A stretch of 35,656 bases of DNA, taken from the NCBI GenBank assembly GCA_046050465.1, contig JBJOPS010000067.1:1-35656 (forward strand). Direction: 5' to 3'. This DNA comes from Egaibacter sp046050465. GTDB lineage: Bacteria > Pseudomonadota > Gammaproteobacteria > Burkholderiales > Burkholderiaceae_C. The notes under the pieces are model-generated. The model made no database searches. It was not told where the DNA came from and saw only the letters and a list, made by a program, of their open reading frames with translations. Positions within the stretch are counted from its first letter, which is position 1. Every line of letters starts with the position of its first letter. The translations under genes were made by a program, and so were the position numbers. Below, piece by piece: positions 29,669-35,656 of the stretch.

Positions 29669-29892
29669 TCAGGGCTTTGCAAAATAAGGTGTAGTCCAAA
29701 ACGACGTGCTACGTCGATCGCTTTGTCGAACTGGACGGTCGATTTGCCCGTTTCCAGTGCTTGAAGAAACTTGACGCTGACCCCACAACTCGGTGCGGCC
29801 AACCCTAGAGTCAGTCCGGCAGCTCGGCGTGCTTGTCGTATGGCAACTCCTAAGTCAGCGACCGAGTTGATGGAGATTGAGTTGGATGGCAT
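29665..29892 (-). CDS. hipB: HipB-type antitoxin, XRE-family repressor
   Basis: A 75-residue helix-turn-helix protein (about residues 13-70): LGVAIRQARRAAGLTLGLAA, VSVKFLQALETGKSTVQFDK, then a short strand LHLILQS. It neutralises HipA and represses the operon through inverted-repeat operators, three of which are visible upstream. The ATG at 29892 follows a GGGG ribosome site. The frame is open 54 codons further, but that region holds the operators. In place of the usual HipB Gln-rich turn it has APSCGVS in the helix-turn-helix. It is co-translated with hipA through a four-base overlap. Confidence 0.9.
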   Translation of the reverse strand: MPSNSISINSVADLGVAIRQARRAAGLTLGLAAPSCGVSVKFLQALETGKSTVQFDKAIDVARRFGLHLILQSPE

Positions 29893-29898
29893 TGAAAT

Positions 29899-29912
29899 TC
29901 CCCTATCGGAGT
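29899..29912. promoter_or_regulatory. hipBA operator O1
   Basis: TCCCCTATCGGAGT, centred at 29905.5, just upstream of the hipB ATG and overlapping the ribosome-site region. It matches the pattern TCYCC-NNTC-GGRGW shared by all three sites. HipB autoregulation through inverted repeats with a spacer is established in E. coli, but the sequence differs. Confidence 0.6.
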
Positions 29913-29913
29913 T

Positions 29914-29942
29914 ATTTTGGCTAAACTTCACATAAACATCAA
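29914..29942 (-). promoter_or_regulatory. Possible hipBA promoter
   Basis: On the minus strand a -35-like TTGATG (29937-29942) and a -10-like CAAAAT (29914-29919) are 17 bases apart. Transcription would start within operator O1. The -10 match is weak. The position between O1 and O2 is what a repressible promoter needs. Confidence 0.3.
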
Positions 29943-29948
29943 TTATTA

Positions 29949-29962
29949 TCTCCTTTCGGGGA
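29949..29962. promoter_or_regulatory. hipBA operator O2
   Basis: TCTCCTTTCGGGGA, centred at 29955.5, exactly 50 bases from O1 and from O3. It is imperfect by one base in one arm. Confidence 0.62.
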
Positions 29963-29992
29963 AAATTATCGATGCCTCGTGGTGTTGAAGGG

Positions 29993-30018
29993 CAATATTC
30001 TCCGTTCGGAGAATATTG
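29993..30018. promoter_or_regulatory. hipBA operator O3, 26-bp perfect palindrome
   Basis: CAATATTCTCCG (29993-30004) and CGGAGAATATTG (30007-30018) are perfect inverted arms around TT. The core TCTCCGTTCGGAGA, centred at 30005.5, matches O1 and O2. It lies 23 bases before the ATG of the DUF1801 remnant on the other strand, so HipB might also affect that gene. Confidence 0.75.
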
Positions 30019-30040
30019 GTTTCTCTTATGTTGCATATGA

Positions 30041-30388
30041 ATGTCCGTCAGCAAATTGCACTCTTTTCAGAATCCATCGGTTGCAGACACTGAAGGCGTG
30101 GGCGCCCTGGAAGTAACCCTCAAATGGGGCGAGCCCGCCTACCTGACCACGCAGAGCAAAAGCGGCAGCACGGTGCGCATCGCCTGGAAGCCCAAGCGGC
30201 CCCGGCACTACGTGATGTACTTCAACTGCCAGACCACGCTGGTGGAAATCTTCAAAACCCTGTTCCCCGACGATTTTGAGTTTGAAGGCAACCGCGCTAT
30301 TGTTTTTGAAGCAAAAGACCGAATCCCCATGAGGGCTTTGGCCTTTTGTATTGCTGCAGCACTGACCTGCCACCGCCCGCACCAATGA
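30041..30388 (+). CDS. DUF1801 protein, apparently 5'-truncated
   Basis: A 115-residue frame. From residue 17 it matches the DUF1801 fold very well (TEGVGALEVTLKWGEPAYLT, HYVMYFNCQTTLVEIFKTLF, FEGNRAIVF, LAFCIAAALTCHR). Family members usually have about 30-35 more N-terminal residues before TEGVG. Here an in-frame TGA stands immediately before the ATG (30038-30040), and the first 16 residues look unrelated. The break coincides with the hipBA operator region. It is probably a remnant left by insertion of hipBA, perhaps non-functional. No ribosome site is visible. It converges on livF with a five-base gap. Confidence 0.65.
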   Translation: MSVSKLHSFQNPSVADTEGVGALEVTLKWGEPAYLTTQSKSGSTVRIAWKPKRPRHYVMYFNCQTTLVEIFKTLFPDDFEFEGNRAIVFEAKDRIPMRALAFCIAAALTCHRPHQ

Positions 30389-30393
30389 ATGCG

Positions 30394-31104
30394 CTAGACG
30401 CCCAGATGCTGCTCCAGCAACTCGGGCTGGGCCGTCAGCTCGCCTGAAGTCCCTGCGAAGACAACCTGGCCCTTGACCAGAATCACATTGCGGTCGGTGA
30501 TTTGCGTGACGTGTTTCCAGTTCTTGTCCACGATGACGCTGCTGATGCCGGATTCGCGCACCATCTGGCAGATGCGCCAGATCTCGCGTGCGATCAGTGG
30601 CGCCAGGCCTTCGGTGGCTTCGTCCAGAATGAGCACGTCCGGGTTGGTCATCAGTGCGCGGCCAATGGTCAGCATCTGCTGCTCGCCGCCGCTGAGTTGC
30701 TGGCCGCCGTGGCTCAGGCGCTCCTTCAGGCGGGGAAATGTGTCGAGCACGCGCTCGTAAGTCCAGTCCTGTTGTCCGCGCGTGCCGGGCCGGGCTGCCA
30801 TCTTGAGGTTTTCCACCACGCTCAGGTTGCCGAAAATGCCACGGCCTTCGGGCACATAGGCAACGCCCAGCTGCGCAATTTCAAACGGTGCGCGGCCTGT
30901 CATGGGTTTACCCATGATGTCCACCGTGCCCGACTTCGGCTTGACCAGCCCCATGATGCTTTTGAGCAGCGTGCTCTTACCCATGCCGTTGCGGCCCATC
31001 AGGCCAATGGTCTCGCCGCGGGTCACCGAGAAATCGATGCCGCGCAGGATGTGGCTGGCACCGTAATAAGTATGCAGGCCCCGGGCATCGATAAGCAGTG
31101 TCAT
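30394..31104 (-). CDS. livF: Branched-chain amino acid-type ABC transporter ATPase LivF
   Basis: A 236-residue ATPase. It has Walker A GLMGRNGMGKSTLLKSIMG, signature QLSGGEQQMLTIGRALM, Walker B VLILDEATEGLAPL, and the LivF-typical VAYVPEGRGIFGNLSVVENL. The His switch position is replaced by VDKNWKHV, where many LivF proteins have EQN. The ATG overlaps the livG stop by four bases. It is the last gene of the liv operon. Substrate class (branched-chain amino acids, amides or aromatic acids) is set by the binding protein and is not certain. Confidence 0.93.
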   Translation of the reverse strand: MTLLIDARGLHTYYGASHILRGIDFSVTRGETIGLMGRNGMGKSTLLKSIMGLVKPKSGTVDIMGKPMTGRAPFEIAQLGVAYVPEGRGIFGNLSVVENLKMAARPGTRGQQDWTYERVLDTFPRLKERLSHGGQQLSGGEQQMLTIGRALMTNPDVLILDEATEGLAPLIAREIWRICQMVRESGISSVIVDKNWKHVTQITDRNVILVKGQVVFAGTSGELTAQPELLEQHLGV

Positions 31105-31952
31105 TGCAGGGCTCCATGGCCAGGCGGCCGCAGAACCGGCTTTGCCGGGCTGCTGGCCGCGCCCCCTGGAGGGGGAGGCGCCGAAGGCACTTCGGGGGTG
31201 TCTCCCAAATACGCCGCCTGCACACCGGCGTCGGCACGCACGTCGGCGGGTGTGCCGCTGGCAATGACCTCCCCGTTGACCATCACCGTCAAATGGTCGG
31301 CCAGTGTGAACACGGCGTCCATGTCATGCTCCACGAGCAGCATGGCGTGGTCCTTTTTCAATTGCAGCAGCAGGGCCACCATGCGCTCGGCCTCGGCCAC
31401 ACCCATGCCGGCCAGCGGCTCATCCAGCAGCAACACCTGCGGCTCGGTAGCCAGCGTCATGGCAATCTCCAGCTGTCGCTGCTCGCCGTGGCTGATGGTC
31501 CCGGCGATGGAGTTTGCCCTGTTTTCAAGGCCAGATAGGGCGATAGCCCTCGTCGAACGTGCATGAGAAGCTACTGATTTTGTAGCATTCTGCAGCCACT
31601 GCAAAGGGTTCCAGGGCTGCTGGGCGTCGCGGGACTGCGCAGCCAGGCGCACGTTGTCCCACACGCTGAAGGGCAAAAAGATGTTCGTCTTCTGGTAGCT
31701 GCGCCCCAGGCCCTGACGCGAAATGGCTTCGGGTGCCCAGCCGGTGATGTCCTGGCCGCCCAATGTGACCGAGCCTGACGTGGGCTGCAAATCGCCCGAC
31801 AGCAGGTTGGTCAACGTCGACTTGCCCGCGCCGTTGGGGCCAATCACGGCATGGATGCGGTTGTGCCACAGGTCGATGGACACATCATTCACGGCCGCCA
31901 AACCGCCAAAACGTTTGGTCAGCTGGCGGGCGGACAGGCGCACATCAGTCAT
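31101..31952 (-). CDS. livG: Branched-chain amino acid-type ABC transporter ATPase LivG with two repeat-derived segments
   Basis: A 283-residue ATPase, about 25 longer than usual. It has Walker A IGPNGAGKSTLTNLLSG (about 38-50), Q-loop GRSYQKTNIF, signature ISHGEQRQLEIAM (about 153-165), Walker B VLLLDEPLAGM and switch LLVEHDMD. Residues about 122-138 (NATKSVASHARSTRAIA) are encoded by a dispersed repeat and sit just before the signature motif. Residues from about 252 on form a Pro/Gly/Ala-rich tail encoded by a GC-rich hairpin element; LivG proteins normally stop near AYLG. All catalytic motifs remain intact, so function is probably retained. It overlaps livM by eight bases and livF by four. 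Confidence 0.92.
   Translation of the reverse strand: MTDVRLSARQLTKRFGGLAAVNDVSIDLWHNRIHAVIGPNGAGKSTLTNLLSGDLQPTSGSVTLGGQDITGWAPEAISRQGLGRSYQKTNIFLPFSVWDNVRLAAQSRDAQQPWNPLQWLQNATKSVASHARSTRAIALSGLENRANSIAGTISHGEQRQLEIAMTLATEPQVLLLDEPLAGMGVAEAERMVALLLQLKKDHAMLLVEHDMDAVFTLADHLTVMVNGEVIASGTPADVRADAGVQAAYLGDTPEVPSAPPPPGGAASSPAKPVLRPPGHGALQ
31136..31195. repeat. GC-rich triple-hairpin element in the livG 3' end
   Basis: Three consecutive hairpins lie here: CCGGC/GCCGG (31136-31140 with 31144-31148), CCCCC/GGGGG (31162-31166 with 31171-31175), and CCGAAG/CTTCGG (31181-31186 with 31190-31195). They resemble GC-rich intergenic repeats I recall from Comamonadaceae genomes. Only one copy is in this window. 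Here the element is translated as the LivG tail. Confidence 0.55.
31538..31586 (-). repeat. 49-bp dispersed repeat, copy R5 (inside livG)
   Basis: A minus-strand copy, ungapped over 49 bases. It has a perfect GCTAC/GTAGC stem with a seven-base loop, TTCTCATGCACG, ACGAGGGCT and GCC. It is read Ala-Thr-Lys-Ser-Val-Ala-Ser, the same frame and orientation as in ygiQ. Confidence 0.82.
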
Positions 31953-32955
31953 GGGCCTTGCCTCCGGCCTTCACCTGCGCGATCAACCCCAGCACGCCGC
32001 GCGATGCAAACACGATCACCAGCACGATGAAGAGGCCCATCCAGAGTTGCCAGTGTTTGCCCAGATTCACACTGCCCACCTGCGGCAGGTCCTTGAACAC
32101 GTGCAGCACATATTCAAACGTGAAGGCGCCGACGATGGCTCCGGCAAAGTTGCCCATGCCACCCAGAATTACCATCATGATGGCGTGTGCGCTCATGTGA
32201 AAACCCATCAACTCGGGGTTGATGTAACCACTCTGCACGCCCCACAGATACCCGGCCAGTCCGGCCAAAGCCCCTGCCAGCGTGAAGGCGCTGAGCTTGT
32301 AGCCGAAGGTGCCAAAACCCATGGCGCGCATGCGGTGCTCGTTCACGCGAATGCCCGCCAGCGCCCGGCCAAACGGGCTCCACAGCAGGCGACGCAGAAA
32401 TACGTAGACGATCAGCATGGCCGCCAGCGTGGCGTAGTACATCGACACCTTGTTGTCCAGATCGAACAGCGTGATGCCCATCACCGATGCCGTGGGTTTG
32501 AAGTTGATGTACAGCCCGTCAGACCCGCCCAGCACCTTGTTGTCAAAAAACAGGAAAAACACCATCTGCGCAAACGCCATGGTGACCATGATGAAGTAGA
32601 TACCGTGGGTACGCACCACAAAAAAACCGATGATCAACGCGGCCAGACCGGATGCCAGCACGGCCGCAGGCAGCGTCCACCACAGGCTGACCGCCTCGCC
32701 TTGCGGCGTCAAAAACGCCAGCGCGTATCCCGCCAGGCCAAAGTAGGCCGCGTGGCCGAGCGACACCAGCCCGGTCACGCCCTGCAGCAGGTCCAGACTC
32801 ATCGCAAAGATCGCCAGGATCATCATGCGGGTGACCATCTGGGTGTAGAAATCGGTGCCGACGAAAGGAAAGGCGGCGAGGGCGATCAAACCCAGGCACA
32901 ACACGATCTTGACGCTGCCAGGCAGTACTTCGAGATTCGCCTTTGCCGCGCTCAT
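31945..32955 (-). CDS. livM: Branched-chain amino acid-type ABC permease LivM
   Basis: A 336-residue inner-membrane permease with about nine hydrophobic segments. Family motifs are LDLLQGVTGLVSLGHAAYFGLAGYALAFL near the N-terminus, GIRVNEHRMRAMGFGTFGYKL (the ATPase-contact loop), and VILGGMGNFAGAIVGAFTFE. The C-terminus FASRGVLGLIAQV is typical. The ATG overlaps the livH stop by four bases. Confidence 0.93.
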   Translation of the reverse strand: MSAAKANLEVLPGSVKIVLCLGLIALAAFPFVGTDFYTQMVTRMMILAIFAMSLDLLQGVTGLVSLGHAAYFGLAGYALAFLTPQGEAVSLWWTLPAAVLASGLAALIIGFFVVRTHGIYFIMVTMAFAQMVFFLFFDNKVLGGSDGLYINFKPTASVMGITLFDLDNKVSMYYATLAAMLIVYVFLRRLLWSPFGRALAGIRVNEHRMRAMGFGTFGYKLSAFTLAGALAGLAGYLWGVQSGYINPELMGFHMSAHAIMMVILGGMGNFAGAIVGAFTFEYVLHVFKDLPQVGSVNLGKHWQLWMGLFIVLVIVFASRGVLGLIAQVKAGGKAHD

Positions 32956-33815
32956 TGCTTGAACAAACCTTCAGGTTTCCACAGCAACACCGCGGCCATC
33001 AGCATGTAAACCAGCATGCCGGCCATGGACGGCAAGAGCACCTTGCCGAAGGTATCGACCAGACCGACCAGCAGCGCCGAAATCAACGCACCCCGAACCG
33101 AGCCGATGCCGCCAATCACCACCACCACAAAACACATGATCAGCACCTGCGAGCCCATGTTGGGGTACACACTGGAGACGGGCGCGGCCACGATGCCGGC
33201 CACCGCCGCCAGACCCACACCCAAAGCAAACACCACGGCGTGGATGCGCTTGATGTTGATGCCCAAGGCCTCGGCCATGTCGCGGTTGAAGGCCCCGGCG
33301 CGGATTTTCATGCCGAGCCGCGTTCTGGAGATCAGCAGATACAGGCCTACCGCCAGCGCAATGCACACGCCGGACATGAACAGGCGGTAAACCGGGTAGG
33401 AGAGGTTGTCGGTGAGCGGAATGGATACGCTCAGCAGCTCGGGGATGGGCACGCCGTGCACATCGTCGCCCCACAACATGGAGCGCAGCTCTTCAAAGAT
33501 GTAGATCAGGCCAAAGGTCAGCAACACCTGATCCAGATGGTCGCGCTGGTAAAAATGGCGGAACAGCAGCCATTCCAGTGCCAGGCCAAACAGCACAGCC
33601 AGCACTACGCCGCCCAGCAGGGCCAGCGTCAGGCTGCCGAAGTAGCCGCTCAGCCAGTACGCCAGATAGGCGCCCAGCATGTAGAAGCTGCCGTGCGCCA
33701 GATTCACCACCCCCATGATGCCGAAGATCAGCGTCAGGCCGGCAGCCAGCATGAACAGCAGCAGCCCGTACTGCACGCTGTTGAGCAGCTGGATCAGGAA
33801 GGTGGGGAAATCCAC
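32952..33815 (-). CDS. livH: Branched-chain amino acid-type ABC permease LivH
   Basis: A 287-residue permease opening MDFPTFLIQLLNSVQYGLL. It has the conserved LTLIFGIMGVVNLAHGSFYM, GAFNRDMAEALGINIKRIHA (ATPase-contact loop), and IGGIGSVRGALISALLVGLV. The start codon is GTG (33815), supported by homology at the very N-terminus. The ribosome site is weak (GGCCTGCA), so translation may depend on coupling to lysE, whose stop is 13 bases upstream. Confidence 0.93.
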   Translation of the reverse strand: MDFPTFLIQLLNSVQYGLLLFMLAAGLTLIFGIMGVVNLAHGSFYMLGAYLAYWLSGYFGSLTLALLGGVVLAVLFGLALEWLLFRHFYQRDHLDQVLLTFGLIYIFEELRSMLWGDDVHGVPIPELLSVSIPLTDNLSYPVYRLFMSGVCIALAVGLYLLISRTRLGMKIRAGAFNRDMAEALGINIKRIHAVVFALGVGLAAVAGIVAAPVSSVYPNMGSQVLIMCFVVVVIGGIGSVRGALISALLVGLVDTFGKVLLPSMAGMLVYMLMAAVLLWKPEGLFKQ

Positions 33816-33828
33816 TGCAGGCCAGCGC

Positions 33829-34461
33829 TTACGACGGCCTGCGCATCAGCAGCAGCAACGCACCCATGCCCGCAAACAGGCTGCCTGACACACGATTGAA
33901 GGTGCGGGTGCGGCCCGACTGGCGCAGCCACGGTGCCAGCCGCGCGGTGAACACGCAGCACAGGCTCAGCACCGAGAATTCGATGGCGACAAACGTAGCT
34001 GCGAGGATGGCAAACTGCGGCACAAACGTGGCCTGCGGATCGATGAACTGCGGGAAAAACGCCGAGAAGAAGAGCAGGGCCTTGGGGTTGCTGGCGCCCA
34101 CCATCCAGCCTTGCAGGTACAGCGAGCGCGCCGACCGGGTGGGGGCGAGCGGGTTCTCGGCGGCCAGCACCGCACGGTCGGCATTGATGAAGGTGGTGAT
34201 GCCCAGGTAAATCAGGTAGGCCGCGCCCACGACCTTCAACACCGTGAACGCCGTGTCGGAGGCTGCCAGCACGGCGCCCAGCCCCATGCTGGACAAAATC
34301 ATCACGCCCAACACCGCCGTCACGCTGCCCGCCGTGGACATCAGCGCCTTGGCGGTGCCGTAGGTCGCCGCATTGGTCATGCTCATCAGCATGGTGGGCC
34401 CCGGCGTGACGATCAGCAGCGCCACCGCCGCGAGGTAGAGGAAGTAGGTGGTGAGGGTCAT
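33829..34461 (-). CDS. LysE/RhtB-family amino acid exporter
   Basis: A 210-residue exporter with six hydrophobic segments. The LysE/RhtB signature VTPGPTMLMSMTNAATYG lies near the N-terminus, and SLYLQGWMVGASNPKALLFF, with the conserved NPK, in the middle. Such proteins export amino acids such as threonine, homoserine, leucine or lysine by proton exchange. The gene is embedded between livK (four-base overlap) and livH (13-base gap), so it is translated from the same message as the importer. Substrate unknown. Confidence 0.9.
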   Translation of the reverse strand: MTLTTYFLYLAAVALLIVTPGPTMLMSMTNAATYGTAKALMSTAGSVTAVLGVMILSSMGLGAVLAASDTAFTVLKVVGAAYLIYLGITTFINADRAVLAAENPLAPTRSARSLYLQGWMVGASNPKALLFFSAFFPQFIDPQATFVPQFAILAATFVAIEFSVLSLCCVFTARLAPWLRQSGRTRTFNRVSGSLFAGMGALLLLMRRPS

Positions 34462-35645
34462 CCCATTTTGCAGCCGGCGCCGCTGTCAGCCAGCGCTTTG
34501 GCAGCAACGCCCAGCACCTTGTTTTCCTTGTTTTCAACGACGCGCAAGTAGATGTCCTGCACCGGGTTGTGCGATTTGCTCATGGTCCACTTGCCGCGCG
34601 GGCTATCGATGGTGGCGGACTCCATGGCCTTGTACAAAGCTGGTTTGTTGTTCAAGTCACCCTTGACGGCGTTGGCGCCCTGGACCAGCAGCAAACCGGT
34701 GTCGTAGCCCTGCACCGCATACACATCGGGCTGCAGGCGGAAGGTCTTGGCGTAGTTCAGGCGGAACTGCTTGTTGCGCGGTGTCTCGATGGAATCGCCG
34801 TAATGCATGGTCGTGATGATGCCGTCGGCTGCCGGGCCTGCGGCGTCCAGCACCCCTTCGGTCAAAAAGCCGGAACCATACAGCGGAATCTTGCCTTTGA
34901 GGCCGGCTGCCGCGTAGTCCTTGATGAATTTGGCTGCGCCACCACCGGCGAAGAAGCAGGCCACGGCATCGGGCTTGAGCGCGGCGATTTCGGTCAACAG
35001 GGCCTGGAACTCGACGTTGGGGAAGGGCAGGCCCAGTTCCTTGATGATGGTGCCACCACCTGCCGTGAAGCCTTCCTTGAAGCCCTCGAAAGCCTCGTCA
35101 CCCGCCGCGTATTTCCAGGTGATCCACACCGCAGTCTTGTGCCCTTTGGCCAGCATGGCTGCGCCCAGCGCACGCGTGGGCTGCGAGTTGGAAAACGAGG
35201 TGCGAAACACGTTGGGTGCGCATTGGGCCCGGGTGGCGATGTGCACACCGGCGTTGGGAATCAGGCTCAGCACGCCGCTGTCACGCGCCACTTTGTGAAT
35301 GCCCATCTGCACACCGGAGTGCACGGTGCCTACCAGCACATCCACCTTGTCGCGCTGCACCAGCTTGTTGGCGTTTTCGATGCCTTTGGAGGGTTCGGAC
35401 TCGTCATCAACCTTGAAATACTCGATCTCGCGGCCACCCAGCTTGCCACCCTGTTCGTCAATGGCCAGGCGGAAACCGTTCTCGATGGCCACGCCGAGCT
35501 GCGCAAAGGTGCCGGTGTAGGGCAGCATCAGGCCAACACGCAGTTTGCCGGTCTGGGCGCGTGAGAGGCTGGGGATCAGGATGCCGGTGGACGCGGCTCC
35601 GATCAGGGCGGCGCTGCGTGACAGAACCAGACGGCGTGAAGTCAT
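34458..35645 (-). CDS. livK: Branched-chain amino acid-type periplasmic binding protein
   Basis: A 395-residue solute-binding protein with an RR-containing signal peptide (MTSRRLVLSRSAALIGAAST, cleavage likely after SRA). The type I fold shows LRVGLMLPYTGTFAQLGVAI, DDESEPSKGIENANKLVQRD, VDVLVGTVHSGVQ, and YAVQGYDTGLLLVQGA. A good AGGAGA ribosome site is at the window edge. It is the first gene of the six-gene unit. Members of this group also bind amides or aromatic acids. The nearby pobA makes an aromatic ligand conceivable, but nothing in the sequence proves it. Its promoter is outside the window. Confidence 0.9.
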   Translation of the reverse strand: MTSRRLVLSRSAALIGAASTGILIPSLSRAQTGKLRVGLMLPYTGTFAQLGVAIENGFRLAIDEQGGKLGGREIEYFKVDDESEPSKGIENANKLVQRDKVDVLVGTVHSGVQMGIHKVARDSGVLSLIPNAGVHIATRAQCAPNVFRTSFSNSQPTRALGAAMLAKGHKTAVWITWKYAAGDEAFEGFKEGFTAGGGTIIKELGLPFPNVEFQALLTEIAALKPDAVACFFAGGGAAKFIKDYAAAGLKGKIPLYGSGFLTEGVLDAAGPAADGIITTMHYGDSIETPRNKQFRLNYAKTFRLQPDVYAVQGYDTGLLLVQGANAVKGDLNNKPALYKAMESATIDSPRGKWTMSKSHNPVQDIYLRVVENKENKVLGVAAKALADSGAGCKMG

Positions 35646-35656
35646 GAGAATCTCCT

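Noticed and set aside
30297..30345. Stretch in the DUF1801 gene that starts GCTATT and ends CCCATGAGGGCTTTGGCC, like the repeat.
   Set aside because: It encodes residues that align with the normal family pattern NRAIVF...ALAFCIAAAL without insertion, and only about half the bases match the repeat.
31723..33899. Long plus-strand frames (428 and 318 codons) opposite livG, livM and livH.
   Set aside because: The translations are Gln/His-rich mirrors of hydrophobic permease codons. The minus-strand genes have clear homology and overlapping starts and stops.

Overview
The window looks like chromosome of a betaproteobacterium of the Comamonadaceae (Rhodoferax/Polaromonas/Acidovorax type). The reasons are the gene content and order (divergent mfd and ispD-ispF, convergent envZ-ompR, pobA with an IclR-type pobR, a liv operon), the high-GC codon use, and dispersed repeats of a kind I recall from that family. 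The genus is an inference. There are no rRNA, tRNA, IS or CRISPR elements. Coding density is very high and no gene-free stretch exceeds about 220 bases.

Layout. 1-1931: the 5' end of mfd (runs off the window) diverges from ispD-ispF of the MEP isoprenoid pathway. 1932-4184: an EnvZ/OmpR two-component pair, with ompR divergent from a four-gene envelope operon at 4353-8223 (small secreted protein, DUF1800, DUF1501, SIMPL-domain protein). OmpR-box-like sequences lie between them. 8340-10266: rlmB converges on a split chromate transporter. 10415-12450: a flavin reductase converges on a coniferyl-aldehyde-type dehydrogenase. 12561-16362: GspB, a GspA/ExeA ATPase and a four-PAS diguanylate cyclase, all on the minus strand. 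16473-20697: a HisJQMP-type amino acid importer that includes an M14 (AstE/aspartoacylase) deacylase gene, with an attenuator-like hairpin after the binding-protein gene. 20918-23392: a radical-SAM YgiQ protein. 23546-26634: a short class III CoA-transferase, pobA and divergent pobR. 26672-28309: a UshA lipoprotein. 28349-29892: a HipBA toxin-antitoxin pair with three evenly spaced operators. 30041-30388: a DUF1801 gene that appears 5'-truncated at the hipBA edge. 30394-35645: a livK-lysE-livHMGF operon.

The most unusual signal is a dispersed repeat of about 49 bp (GCTAY...RTAGC stem, conserved AGGGCT and GCC ends). It has four clear copies and one probable copy in about 24 kb. Two clear copies are translated in the same frame and orientation inside conserved proteins (YgiQ, LivG). 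One supplies the stop codon of the CoA-transferase, and the probable copy encodes most of a signal peptide. LivG also carries a C-terminal tail encoded by an unrelated GC-rich triple-hairpin element. Other points of interest are the hipBA operators with centres exactly 50 bp apart, the OmpR-like boxes facing the DUF1800/DUF1501 operon, and a deacylase embedded in a basic-amino-acid importer operon.
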